The translations under genes were made by a program, and so were the position numbers. Below are positions 11,398 through 24,300 of a stretch of 64,000 bases of DNA, piece by piece. This DNA comes from Lepus europaeus (lineage: Eukaryota > Chordata > Mammalia > Lagomorpha > Leporidae): NCBI RefSeq assembly GCF_033115175.1, contig NC_084827.1, positions 19,152,001 to 19,216,000 on the forward strand, read 5' to 3'. The notes under the pieces are model-generated. The model was not told the origin of the DNA. It did not search any database and saw only the letters and a list, made by a program, of their open reading frames with translations. The first letter of the stretch is position 1. Each line of letters begins with the position of its first letter.

Positions 11398-14300
11398 GAC
11401 AGGCAGAGTGGACAGAGAGAGAGAGAGAGAAAGGTCTTCCTCTTACTGTTGGTTCACCCTCCAAAGGCCACTGTGGCTGGCATGCTGCAGCCGGCGCACG
11501 GTGCTGATCCGAAGGCAGGAACCAGGTGCTTCTCCTGGTCTCCCATGGGGTGCAGGGCCCAAGCACTTGGGCCATCCTCCACTGCACTCCCGGGCCACAG
11601 CAGAGAGCTGAGCTGGCCTGGAAAAGGGGCAACCGGGACAGAATCCGGTACCCCGACCAGGACTAGAACCCGGTGTGCCGGCGCTGCTAGGCAGAGGATT
11701 AGCCTAGTGAGCCACGGCGCCGGCCCCTCTCCATTTCTTCTGCTAACACTTCCCTGATGACTGTAAGTGGCTCTGCAGCTGCCTGGAGCTGTCACCGACG
11801 GCACACACACTGGCCAGAGGCACTCTGAGGACAGCCAAGCCCTGGCTCATTCTGTCTCCTTTGTGGCAGTAGCAGGCTCTTCATGGAGCACTGATCCAGC
11901 CTCTGCCTGTTTCCAACCCAACACGTAATCATTTTCCCAGCAGGCCCTTGGCTCCACAGTACCTGTTCCAATGTCACCTTTCTCTATTTTTGTTTCTTTA
12001 GGTGGGGGTGGGGGTGGGGAGGGAGCAAGACTCAACATTGCTCCCCTAGGTGGAGATAAATTTTGTGAACAGCAGCACACGGTCATATTCTGTTGTTCCC
12101 AGTAATTCACATCAGCCGAAGCAAGACTGCTACTTACTTTCTCCCAGCTAAATCTAAACAAGAAAATATGTGCCCATGTTCTACCATCATGATATTGTTT
12201 TGCGACATACCTAGGATCTAAAGATTCAGCTCAAGGACTATATCCTACCCACTGAGAGTGTCTCAAAGATATTACAAGGACTCTGCTTCCAAAAGTCCAC
12301 CCACAGGGTCAGCTTTGTGGTACAGTGGATTAAGCTGCTGCCTGCATTGCTGTCATCCCACATGGGCATTGGTTTGAGATCCAGTTGCTCCACTTCTGAT
12401 CCAGCTCCCTGCTAATGTACCTGGGAAGTCAGTGAATGATGGCCCAAGTGTTTGGACCCCTGTATCCATGGGGGAGACTCAGATGGGGTTCCTGGCTTCT
12501 GTCTTGAGACTAGCCCAGCCCTGGCTGTTGTGGCCATCTGGGGAGTAAATCAGTGTACAGATGTCTTTCTCTCTCTTTCTGTCTCCCTCTAGCACTCTTT
12601 CAAATTAAAAAAAAAAAAACAAAAAACCTCTGAGGCCAGTGCTGTGGCATAGTGGGTAAAGCCACTGTCTGCAGTGCTGGCATCCCATATGGGCCCCGGT
12701 TCAAGCCCCTGCTGTTCCACTTCCAATCCAGCTCCCTGCTAATGTGCCTGGGAAAGCAGTAGAAGATGGCCCAAGTCCTTGGGCCCCTGCACCCATGGAG
12801 GAGACCTGGAAGAAGCTCCTGACCCCTGGCTTTGGATTGGCCCAACTCTGGCTGTTGGAGCCATCTGGGGAGAGAACCAGCAGATGGAAGATCTCTCTCT
12901 CTCTGCCTCTCCTTCTCTCTCTGTGTGTAACTCTGACTTTCAAATTAATTAATTAATTAATTAATCTTTTAAAAGAAAGATCATAAACCATAAGTTAAAT
13001 AATGCCTGAAAGGAATGTTACAGTCCTTAATACTTAAATATAATAACCACATTTCAGAAAGAAAACTAAAAGAAAGACAACAAAAACCTTCTGAGATGTC
13101 TGGAAATATCCAAATTAGAAGTTATATAACTGGGCTGGTGTCATGGTGTCATGGGTAAAGCTGCCAGCTACAGCACTGCCAACCCATATGGGTGCTGGTT
13201 CAAGTCCTGGCTGCTCCATTTCCAATCCAGCTCCTTGCTAATGACCTGGGAAACCAGAAGGTGGCCCAGGTGCTTGGGTCCCCACCACCCACAAGGGAGA
13301 CCTAGATGAAGCTCCTGGATCCTGGCTCTGGCCTGGCTCACTCTTGACCACTGCAGCCATTTGGGGAGTGAACCAGCAGATGGAAGACCTCTCTCTCTCT
13401 GCTTCTGCCTCTCCTTCTGTGTAACTCTGGCTTTCAAATAGATAAATAAATAAATCTTTTTTAAAAAGAAGCTATAAAAGCTGGCGCCGCGGCTCAATAG
13501 GCTAATCCTCCGCCTAGCGGCGCCGGCACACCGGGTTCTAGTCCCAGTCGGGGCGCCGGATTCTGTCCCGGTTGCCCCTCTTCCAGGCCAGCTCTCTGCT
13601 GTGGCCAGGGAGTGCAGTGGAGGATGGCCCAAGTGCTTGGGCCCTGCACCCCATGGGAGACCAGGAGAAGCACCTGGTTCCTGCCATCCGATCAGCGCGG
13701 TGCGCCGGCCGCAGCGCGCCTACCGCAGCGGCCATTGGAGGGTGAACCAACGGCAAAAGGAAGACCTTTCTCTCTGTCTCTCTCTCTCTCACTGTCCACT
13801 CTGCCTGTCAAAAATAAAAAAAATAAAAAAAAGAAGCTATAAAACTAAATTTAGTAAGGTTAGATGAAAGGATTTGGTATAAATTTAAATGAAACCAATA
13901 GATTTTTATATTTCTTTCTTTCTTTTTTTTTTTTTTGACAGGCAGAGTGGACAGTGAGAGAGAAACAGAGAGAAAGGTCTTCCTTTTCCATTGGTTCACC
14001 CCCCAAATGGCCGCTGCGGCCAGCACGCTACAGCCGGTGCACCACACTGATCCGAAGCCAGGAGCCAGGTGCTTCTCCTGGTCTCCCATGTGGGTGCAGG
14101 ACCCAAGGACTTGGGCCATCCTCCACTGCACTCCTGGGCCACAGCAGAGAGCTGGCCTGGAAGAGGGGCAACCGGGACAGAATCCGGCGCCCCGACTGGG
14201 ACTAGAACCTGGTGTGCTGGCTCGCAGGTTGAGGATTAGCCTATTGAGCTATGGCAGCACCGGCATAGATTTATTTATTTCTGAACATAATGAACAATTT

Positions 14301-17300
14301 TGTCATGACCTATCTTTTTAAAATGATACTTTCACTTGTCTAGGATTACAAGGAAATGACAAACGTTTATTTTCGAATGGTCAGTCATGCAGGTTCTGAC
14401 TCACTGCTGAGTCTACCCAGCTCTAAGGCTTTGATCATCACTTCACTGCTCTACCTGTTTCCTTATCAGTAACAGCTGGGATGGGGCAAGGTATGAACTA
14501 AGACACCTCTGGCTCTGATGCGTCATAATTCCATAAATACCACCTTCCCATTGCTTCATCTTCTCTTTTCAAAGGTTTATTTATTTACTTGAAAAGCAGA
14601 GTTACAGACAAAGGGAGAGACAGAGAGAGATCATCTATCTGCTGGCTCACTCTCCAAATGGCCACAACAGCCAGGGCTAGGCCAGGTTGAAGCCAGGAGC
14701 CTGGAACTCCATCTGGGTCTCCCACACCATGCAGGGGCCCAAGCACTTGGGCCATCTTCCGTTGCCTTTCCAGGTGTACTAGCAGGGAGCTGGATGGGAG
14801 GCAGGGCAGCTGGGATTTGAACCGGCACTCCGATATGGGATGCTGGTGTCACAGGCAGCGGCTTAACCTGCTGTGCCACAACACCAGTTCCCAGACCACC
14901 CCACCTTCATCTTAATTTGCTTATAAACAGCTTGGGCACCCACACTGTCCAAGATATGCCTTCCTTTGTTTGTGTTACTTGTGTAGGGAAAAATAAAAAA
15001 TAAAAACATGCATTTTGACTTTTGGATTGGGTTTGCAGCAGTGACAATAAATTTACAGGGACTGGCATGGTGGCATAGTAGGTTAAGCCTCCACTTGCCA
15101 TACCGGTATCCCATATGGGCACTGGTTCAAGTCCCAGCTGCTCTACTTCAGGTCAAGTTCCCTGCTGATGGCTTGGGAAAGCAGTGGAAGACAGCCCAAG
15201 TCATTGGGCCTCTGCACCCACGTGGGAGACCCAGAAGAAGCTCCTGGCTCCTGGCTTTGGATTGGTCCAGCTCCAGCCACTGTGGGAGCTGTTTGGGGAG
15301 TGAACCAGTGGATGGAAGACCTCCTCTCTGCCTCTCCTTCTCTGTCTGTTATGCTTCTTCTCAAATAAATAAGTAAATAAATTTTTAAAAACAGAACAAA
15401 ACAAAACATCTTTGTCTCTCCCTTTCCCTATAATTCTATCTCACAAATAAATAAATAAATCTTTAAAAAAAATTTACAAAGAATTTTCCATGTGTTTTTT
15501 TGCCCAAATCTGTGTAAGAAAGAGGAAAGGAGGATGAAGTATAATCTGTGAGATCTGCATGATTTCTCTTTGGGGATAACAGGCCCATATAGAAAGCAGA
15601 CCTACAACTCTACCCTCATTTCACTATACTCTAAAGCAGTGGTTTCTAAGCATTTTTACTGCACATATCTATCATAAGATAATTTTTGTGTGCGTCCCCA
15701 AACACATATATATTTACTTATAAATGCTCCATTGTAATCACTGTAAATACGAGAATGCTTCTGAAAATTCATGGAAAATGGAATAAGTTGGGGGCCAATG
15801 CTGTGGTTCAGTTAGGCTAAGCCTCCGCCTGTGGCATCCCTTATGGGTTCCGGTTCAAGTCCTGGCTGCTCCGCTTCCGATCCAGTTCTCTGCTAACGGC
15901 CTGGGAGAGCAGCAGAGAATGGCCCAAAAGCTTGGGCCCCTGAACCTACATGGGAGACCCAGAAGGGGCTCTTGGCTCCTGGCTTTGGATTGGCCCAGCT
16001 CTGGCTGTTGTGGCCTTTTTGGGAGTGAACCAGTGGATGGAAGACCTCCTCTCTGCCTCTCCTTCTCTGTCTGTAATGCTTCTTCTCAAATAAATAAATA
16101 AATAAATCTTTAAAAACAGAACAAAACCAAAAAAACCCCACATAAGTTGGGGCAGCCATTTGGTGCAGTGGTTAAGTCACTGATTGGGCCTTGCCTACGT
16201 CGAGCCTAGCCACTGCTGATGTGCATCCTGGGGGGCAGCAGATGGTGGCTCAAGCACTTGGGTTCCTATCACCCAAGTGGAACACCTGGATGGAGTTCCT
16301 GGCTTTGGCCTGACCCAACACTCATCTTTCTCTGATTCTGTCTCTCTGTCTTTCAAACAAAACAAAATTTTTTTTTAAAAAAGGTAAGTTTATATTTTGG
16401 TACAAATAATTTTTGAAATTCATATCTAGTTTTTTACAGTACACATTTTTCTACTTTTTGAAGGCCCCTCTCATGAATATAAAAAGCTAAAAATATATTA
16501 ATACACATAAAATATCTCACATTTTCCATCCCTAATGCAATACTTTGCACACTCTATGTTGCATGCTAACCCTCCTACAATACAATACATGCTGGATCAT
16601 ATCCACGGCTTTTTTTTTTTTTTTCATCGTTGTTTATTCATTTAAAAGGGAGAGAGACAGAGAGACAGAGATCTCCTATCTGCTGCTTCACTCCCTAAAT
16701 GACCACAACTGAGTCTGAGGCAGGCCAAAGCCAGGAGACAGGAACTCAATTTTGGTCTCCCACGCAATGTCAGGAACCCAAAATACTGGAGCCATCACCT
16801 GCTGCCTCCCAGGGTGCACATTAGCGGGAACTTGGAATCAGGAGTGGAACCAAGGCACTCTGACACAGGACTCAGGTGTCCCCAGCAACATCTTAACCGC
16901 TAGGGCAAACGTCCACCCCATCCACTACCTTCCAGCAAGCTCCTTCTGCAGACCATGCCTAACTCCCACACAATCATACCTTCACTGTGTTTCATTTAAA
17001 CTTGGAACTTAAGTCTGACTGCTTCCTAGCTTGGTGGGTTGAATTTGAATACAGATGTTTGGAGATCTGGAAATTTTAAGCCTTCTTACACAGGTGAGGA
17101 TGATCTAAACCATTCTGAGAAAAATGGGAAGACTTTAGAAATTAATATGCCATTAATTTTGTCCTTATTTCATGTCCATCATGTCATGTGGTTAATGTTC
17201 TAAATACAGCCGAATTGAATTCAGCTCAAATTAAGAAAAGTGAGAAAATACGAGTACGAAACAAGATTACTTCAGCCCAGCAATTTCACTTCTAGGAATC

Positions 17301-20300
17301 TATTACAAGGAAGTACTCTGGGATAAAGTCAAGGTTCATGTGCAAGGATGTTCATTTTGGAGTTACACAGGGAAAACTGAAACAAATATCCAACATTAGT
17401 AGAACAGAATCATTTTTAAAAAATCAAGTAGCAGGGGGCCAGCTTTGTGGCATAGGGGGTGTTAAGCCAATGCCTGCAACACTGGCATCCCATATGGGAG
17501 TGTCAATTTAAGTTCCAACTGCTCAACTTCTGATCCAGCTCCTTGTTAATGTGCCTGGAAATCAGCAGAAGATGGCCTAAATGCCTGGGCTCCTGCCACC
17601 CATATGGGAGACCCAGTGGAGTTCTGAGCTCCTGACTTTGGCCTGGTCCAGCCACAGCCATTGTGGCCATTTGAGGATTGAACCAGCAGATGGAAGCTCT
17701 CTCTCTGCCACTCTTTCAAATAAATAAATAAATCTTTCAAAACGATCAAGTAGTAGAATGTTATGTGTAGGGGCCGGCACTGTGGCGTAGTGGGTAAAGC
17801 TGCCACCTGCAGTGCCGGCATCCCGGATGGGTGCCGATTCCAGTGCCAGCTGCTCCACTTCCGATCCAGCTCTCTGCTATGGCCTGGGAAAGCAGTAGAA
17901 GATGACCCAAGTCTTGGCCGGCACCGCGGCTCAATAGGCTAATCCTCCACCTGTGGCGCCAGCACACTGGGTTCTAGTCCCAGTTGGGGTGCCGGATTCT
18001 GTACCGTTTGCCCCTCTTCCAGGCCAGCTCTCTGCTGTGGCCCGGGAGTGCAGTGGAGGATGGCCCAAGTGCTTGGGCCCTGCACCCGCATGGGAGACCA
18101 GGAGAAGCACCTGGCTCCTGCCTTCCGAGCGTGGCGCGCCGGCCGCGGTAGCCATTGGAGGGTGAACCAACGGCAAAGGAAGACTTTTCTCTCTGTCTCT
18201 CTCTCTCACTGTCCACTCTGCCTGTAAAAAAAAAAAAAAAGAAGATGACCTAAGTCCTTAGGCCCCTGCACATGTGTGGGAGATCTGGAAGAGGCTCCTG
18301 GCTTCAGATCGGCACAGCTCCAGCTGTTGCGGCCAACTGGGGAGTGAACCATCGGATGGAAGACTCTCTCTCTTTCTGCCTCTCCTCTCTCTGTGTGACT
18401 CTGACTTTTAAATAAATAAATAAAAGCAAAAACTAAACTCTACAAAAAAATGCTCTCAAGAATGCTTAATAATTCAAGTCCCAGCTGCTCCATTTCTAAT
18501 CCAGCTCCCTGCTAATGCACCTGGGAAAGCAGCAGAGGATGGCCCAAGTCCTTAGGACCCTGTACCCACATGGGAGACACGGAGACCTGGCTCCTAGCTT
18601 CATCCTCTCCTAGGCCCAGTCATTGCTGCCATTTGGGGAGTGAATCAGTGGATGAAAGATCTCTCTCTCTCTCTGTCTCTCTGTTCTTTCTCTCTGTAAC
18701 TTTCAAATAAATAAATAAATCTTTAAAAAATGCTCAATAAAATCATATTGTGAATATTTAAATTTTACTATCTCAAGTGAAACATAAATATATAAGGTCC
18801 TTATTTTGTTAAATAACATGTATTTACATGTATATTATATAAATAAATGAATAAAGAAGTATATAGTAAATGTAACAACATTATCAGTAGTTACACATAG
18901 GTAACTTAATTAGGTTATCTTTATCTTCTTCCCATATGTTTCCATATTTCCTCAATTTTATGCAATAAGTGTATTAATTTTATAGTCAGTTAAAAAAAAA
19001 AACCACACTTGAAATGTTAAAGAAAATTCTATACACTTAAAAATAGCCAGCATGTTTCCTATACTTAAAATTTGTTAAGCCTGAAAAAAAGATAAATCTT
19101 ATGCATTTAAACGTAAGTCTTTTTCTGAGCACAGAACTCATCAGTTTAGACAAACAATTCTTCTACTGCGGACCCGTGTGGAGTAAACTTGCCAGTTACT
19201 GAAGCCCTTACATCAGGGAAGCACTTACATTCTAAATTCAAGCCACAAAACCGTCTGCGGTTACCAAAGCAAGCCACCAGGTGCCACCGTTGCTTTACAG
19301 AAGGAAGTGAAATACCTAGCAGAGTGTTTTTGTTTGCTTTTTAAAAAATACTCTTGGATATTAAAGTCTTCTCACAAGGCCTAATAATCATTTTGATAAT
19401 TTTATGTTCAAATCACCAAAATTCTATGGAAAACGGGGTGAAAATAGAGTTGCTATCAATTTCTGTATATGAACTGATAGAGTTGGAATTGAGAATGGAG
19501 AACACTTTATATTAAGGAATAGACTCAGGCCATGAAAGCTGACTGGAGGTCCTGAAACACCTGCTGGTAGGATTTCACAGCTACTGCGTACTGCTGTTTT
19601 TGTGGAGAACACATTCTTCCGCTCAGCTCTGAATGTAGCTCAGGGGTGCATGTCTCTACCCTGATTCTGCTGCTTGCAACCGTAAGGTCTCGGAAGTGAC
19701 TTAAGTTCTCCAGTTATACAACAGTAACACCAACCTCACAGGGTTGTCTTAAAGACTGAACAGCCTCATGTACATAAACAGGGTTAGGTAACGTACTACC
19801 TCTCTGTAGGAGCAAAACACGTCCAACTTCTTGGGCTGCTTAGACCACTTCTAAATGAGGGTGGGAAAGGAGTGCCAGATTGGATCCTTAGGACAAGAAT
19901 CTCAGGACACAGTCTTGGAGCTTGTCACCTACGAGGGGTGGACCGTGACAAGCCATTTCATCCACTGGGCACTTTGCTATAAGGGGGGGGATGGGTCACA
20001 TGGCTCCTAAGTCCCCTGTAGACAAGAATCCTCTGGGCCTATAAATTCTGTACCCCAGAAGGTATTATTCTTATTTTATTTTTATAGAATATTATTTTCT
20101 AACTCAACATTTTGCAGGTATTAAGTTGGGGGTGGAGGATCACAGCACCCATGGGAGCATCATTCGGTCATTTAGAATACACTGGACTCTTCAGTGTACC
20201 GGACTACATGTTAGACTGTGGGGCTATAAAAGCCAAGATGATGCTCTTCCTTCAAGGAGTCTACAGCCAAACTAGAAACACACAGACAAATAATTAAAAT

Positions 20301-21327
20301 GCAGCAGGAAGAGGGTAGGGCTAGGGTATATCTTAGGAGCTGTGGCAATACATGATAAAGTACACACCTTATCTTCTATATGCTGTGAGTCAGTTCCATG
20401 GAATTCAGAATAACTCCGAGGGCCTATTCTGACTTGCCTAGAACTGTTTTCAGAGTGAGGAACATTCTGGGTCATTCTGTGGTTGTCTTTTCTTTTGCCT
20501 CACAGAGATTTCAGGTAAGGTATTTTCTGAAGTACGCACTCCTGGGTTTTATAACCTACATTATAATGAGAGGCAAATTGCTTATAGCACAGCAGGCAGA
20601 AGACGCACTGTGCAAGGCCAGAAGAGAGTCCTCCCAGGAGCATATGTTCACACTCAGTTTGCCGCAGGATGTCTCTAAATTCCTTCTGCTCCTCAGTGCT
20701 TCTCACTGACCCTTTCTTCATCCACTGCAAAACGCTATGCTCAGCTTTTCTCCACTCTTTCTCAACTGGGTCAGCAGCGCTGCACCCTTGCCAGTATGCT
20801 TTCCTTGATCCGAGATTCCCAAACCAGGGCCTATGGGGCTGGAGAAGAACTGAAAGAGCAAACGGCAGCTTGGCCACTTGGCAGTTTCAAAGGCCACCAG
20901 ATCCCCGTGTGCTTACCAGGCTCTCAGTAGTAAGCTCCGGCAAATCCTGGATGGTGCAGCAAGGGTAATCCAGGACGGAGATGCTGCAAGATGCAGATGA
21001 GGACACGCTTTAGGTGCACGGCAGCTGCAGGAACAGGCTGGCGTGCAAAGGGCAGGGGTGGCTTCTCTCCAGCAGGCGCCAGCTCTTTCCCACCTAGCAA
21101 GGTGGCTTCAGCTGACAAGGGTTCTGTGCCAGCTTCCTCTCCTCACGGACGCGAGAGGAACTAAGGGGTCCCTTCAGTCTGGGCCCCATCTGGCCGACTC
21201 AAGAGTCAGAGCAGAACAGCCTCTTTTCTTTTTAGCTCTTCTTTTTTTCTAAAAATATCCTCTTATTTATTTATTGCAAAGGTAGAATGATAGAGGGAGA
21301 GAGACAGAAAGAAAGGGAGGGGGGAGA

Positions 21328-21374
<47 letters not shown>

Positions 21375-24300
21375 CAGGAGAGAGGGAGAGAGAGAGAAAT
21401 CTCTCTCATGCACTGGTTCACTCCCCCAAAATGCCTGCAACAGCCAGGAGCCAGGTACTCCATCAATGTCTCCCATGTGAGTGGTGGGAAATCAAGTACT
21501 TGAGCCATCATCTGCTGCCCCCCAGGCTTGTTATCAGGAAGCTAGATGGGAAGGCGAGGGTAGGACTTGATCCCACGCACTCCCAATACGGGATGTGGGT
21601 GTCCCAAGCAAAGCTGGCGCACCACAGTGCCCACCCCTCCCCGCTCCTTAAAGACATGCAAACTTGAGTGCCTTTGTGTTTCTGAATTCAAGTGTACACA
21701 CACACAAGTGTAACTGTGCTCCTAGGGACGCTGGCCACTTAATAACAATCTGAGGAGGTGGGGATGAAATGAAGACCTCTCCTGTGTCTCACCAGATCTT
21801 TCTAAAAGCCAGGAGGCCTGGGCAATGGCCACAGAAGTTGCTACTAAAGGAAGCTTGCGAGAGGGGCAGCTTCCCGCAGCAGGTCAAGGACGGTAACAGC
21901 ATCTGCCCCCAACTGACAGCGTGGCAGCTGCAAGGGAGCTGCGGGCTCTGCGGTAAACCAAGGGAAGCAGGCGTGAGTCAGGAGGGCAAATAAGGCCCAG
22001 CATGATTCCCAGGGCAGAGTCAAAGGAAAGACAGCCCTCTTTGTTTCTGCATCTCCCTTCTTCATTGGTATAAAGTAGCATTTGACTACCTAATCTCTAA
22101 TGGACCTGTTGGTTCCAACATTTCATAAGACTTTAAACACCATCATATCTGAGCATCATTGGAATCGGATAAAAGGATGTGGTAAAGACAAGTATGGGAC
22201 TCCTTGGAGTCTATTTCAAAAGTCACAACTTCCATACAAGCAAAAGGCAGCAAATTTACTTGGTTGTACATGTTTACTTTTATCCTAGAAACCTCTACCA
22301 AGATAATCTGAGGAAACCAGGGTAGGAGAGGGATCAGCTGGGGAGAGGGCAGTGGGTCCACATGTGACGTTGCTCATCTTGACTCACCCTCCCGGATTCT
22401 CGCAGAGTTGTCAGTTCCACACTGCCTCATTAGGAAAGACTCTCTCGGCTGGCTGAGCCACCTATCTACTCACCTCTCACTGACAAAGCCACAAGGCCAA
22501 GTAGGTCCCGGTGATGAGAATATAGGGCAGGAAATCCAAGATGGACTTATTCTAATTCCTTAGTGTACTGAATCCTGGTCTAAGGGATCAGAAAAGAAAT
22601 GTACGAGCATCTAGAGTATCCAGACTGCAGGAGCATGAGGAAATTGTGCAATAATGAGCTGTGGGTGTTCCAAGCTCCCAGGGATCATTCCAAAGTAAAA
22701 CTTACGGGTGGTGCATAAGAGAATCATCTTGCACAGGACAACCTTAGCAAAAGCTGAAATCTGTCCCTACCGCTCTTCTAGCTCAAATCACTTACTGGAC
22801 TGTCTTCCCCTTGGCACAGGAACAGTATTCCCTTCCTATACCGCACTCCTCCAACCACAGTGATTAATCCAGGTGTTCACCTCTAACCCTAGGAATCTGC
22901 AACAGGGAATGAGAGTTAATTCAGTCTCTGAATGACATGTTCAGCTCATGTGGGCGTAAATCACCAAGCGGCCCAAGAGGAAAACAAAACAGACTGTCAG
23001 TAAGAGGACAGAGGCCTGTGTCCACAGGTGGAGATGGAAGGCTTCTGGGATCCTCCCACAAAAGACCAAGGTTCCTCAAGATAGTGTCATATTTCCTTCT
23101 AACAAACTCTCTGTTCTGCATGACTCTGGCCCCCTGGTTTTGGTTACATATGACAACTGTTGACTGTGCCTGTGTGCACTTGTGGCCCTGAGGTAGCCCA
23201 ACCTTCACTTTTACTTGCCCTGGTAACCTAACTTGCATGTGGTAAGTGCCATTTTTTAAGAAGATCAGTGTACAGGCCTCCATGTAGTTAGGAAAAAAAC
23301 TCACCCTCCAATGCTTTCCCCCAAGACAGAGAGTTTAAATCAGGCCCATATCTACTATAATCTTAACTAACACTTATAACAAAATTCTAGGATGCAGTCA
23401 GCAGGGGTATTCTAATTTTAAAGATGAAGATGCAGTGGCTGAGAGAAACAAAGTTCCCTGATTCACATTACAAAGGCAGATGAATGGAGGTCTCATGACT
23501 TTGGGTTCTGTGAGGGTGTGTGTGTGTGGGTGTGTGTGTGTATGTGTGGTGTGTTGTAAACTATATAATAAAGCCGGCGCCGCGGCTCAATAGGCTAATC
23601 CTCCACCTGCAGCGCCGGCACCCCAGGTTCTAGTCCTGGTCGGGGCGCCGGATTCTGTCCTGGTTGCTCCTCTTCCTGCCCAGCTCTCTGCTGTGGACCG
23701 GGAGTGCAGTGGAGGATGGCCCAAGTCCTTGGGCCCTGCACCCGCATGGGAGACCAGGAGAAGCACCTGGCTCCTGGCTTTGGATCAGCGTGGTGCGCTG
23801 GCCGCAGCACGCTGGCTGCAGCGGCCATTGGAGGGTGAACCAACGGTAAAGGAAGACCTTTCTCTCTGTCTCTCTCTCTCTCACTGTCCACTCTGCCTGT
23901 CAAAAAAAATTTTTAAAAATAAACTGTATGATAAACAGGACTCTGTGGAATTTCACGCAGTACTGAGATTGTGAGGTGACATCTTATAGTCCTCCTCTCT
24001 CTAGTCACTCCAAGTATGAGATCAGCCCTATTACTTCTACCTTAGGAATTTTCCCTTTGGAAAAGAATTCTGGCAAATTACTGACTAACACGCTTCTAGT
24101 TCTTGTGGACATAGAAAACTTAAGAAGCAGGATCTCTCGGGGTCGGCACTGTGGCGTAGTGGGTAAAGCTGCCACGTGCAGTGCCAATATCCCATATGGG
24201 TGCCGGTTCAAGTCCTGGCTGCTCCTCTTCTGATCCAGCTCCCTGCTAAGGCCTGGGAAAGCAGTAGGAGATGGCTCAAATGCTTGAACCTCTGGAGAGC

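Larger units (their letters stand above)
15762..16477. mobile_element. MITE-like palindromic element split by two SINEs
   Basis: TTCTGAAAATTCATGGAAAA at the left and TTTTTCTACTTTTTGAAGG at the right are inverted ends of one short element. SINEs at 15792-16138 and 16149-16382 separate them. Confidence 0.45.
17262..19000 (+). mobile_element. Old LINE-1 3' UTR split by a SINE cluster
   Basis: 17262-17429 carries CCCAGCAATTTCACTTCTAG and GTGCAAGGATGTTCATTTTG. The continuation at 18732-19000 ends with TTTCCTCAATTTTATGCAAT-type sequence and an A-run. Together they read as one old L1 3' UTR. The bases 17434-18731 between them are SINEs. Confidence 0.5.

Noticed and set aside
22921-23304. 127-codon minus-strand open frame in intron 17
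   Set aside because: No similarity to STRIP2 or any family I recognise, no splice or initiation context, and length within chance expectation.
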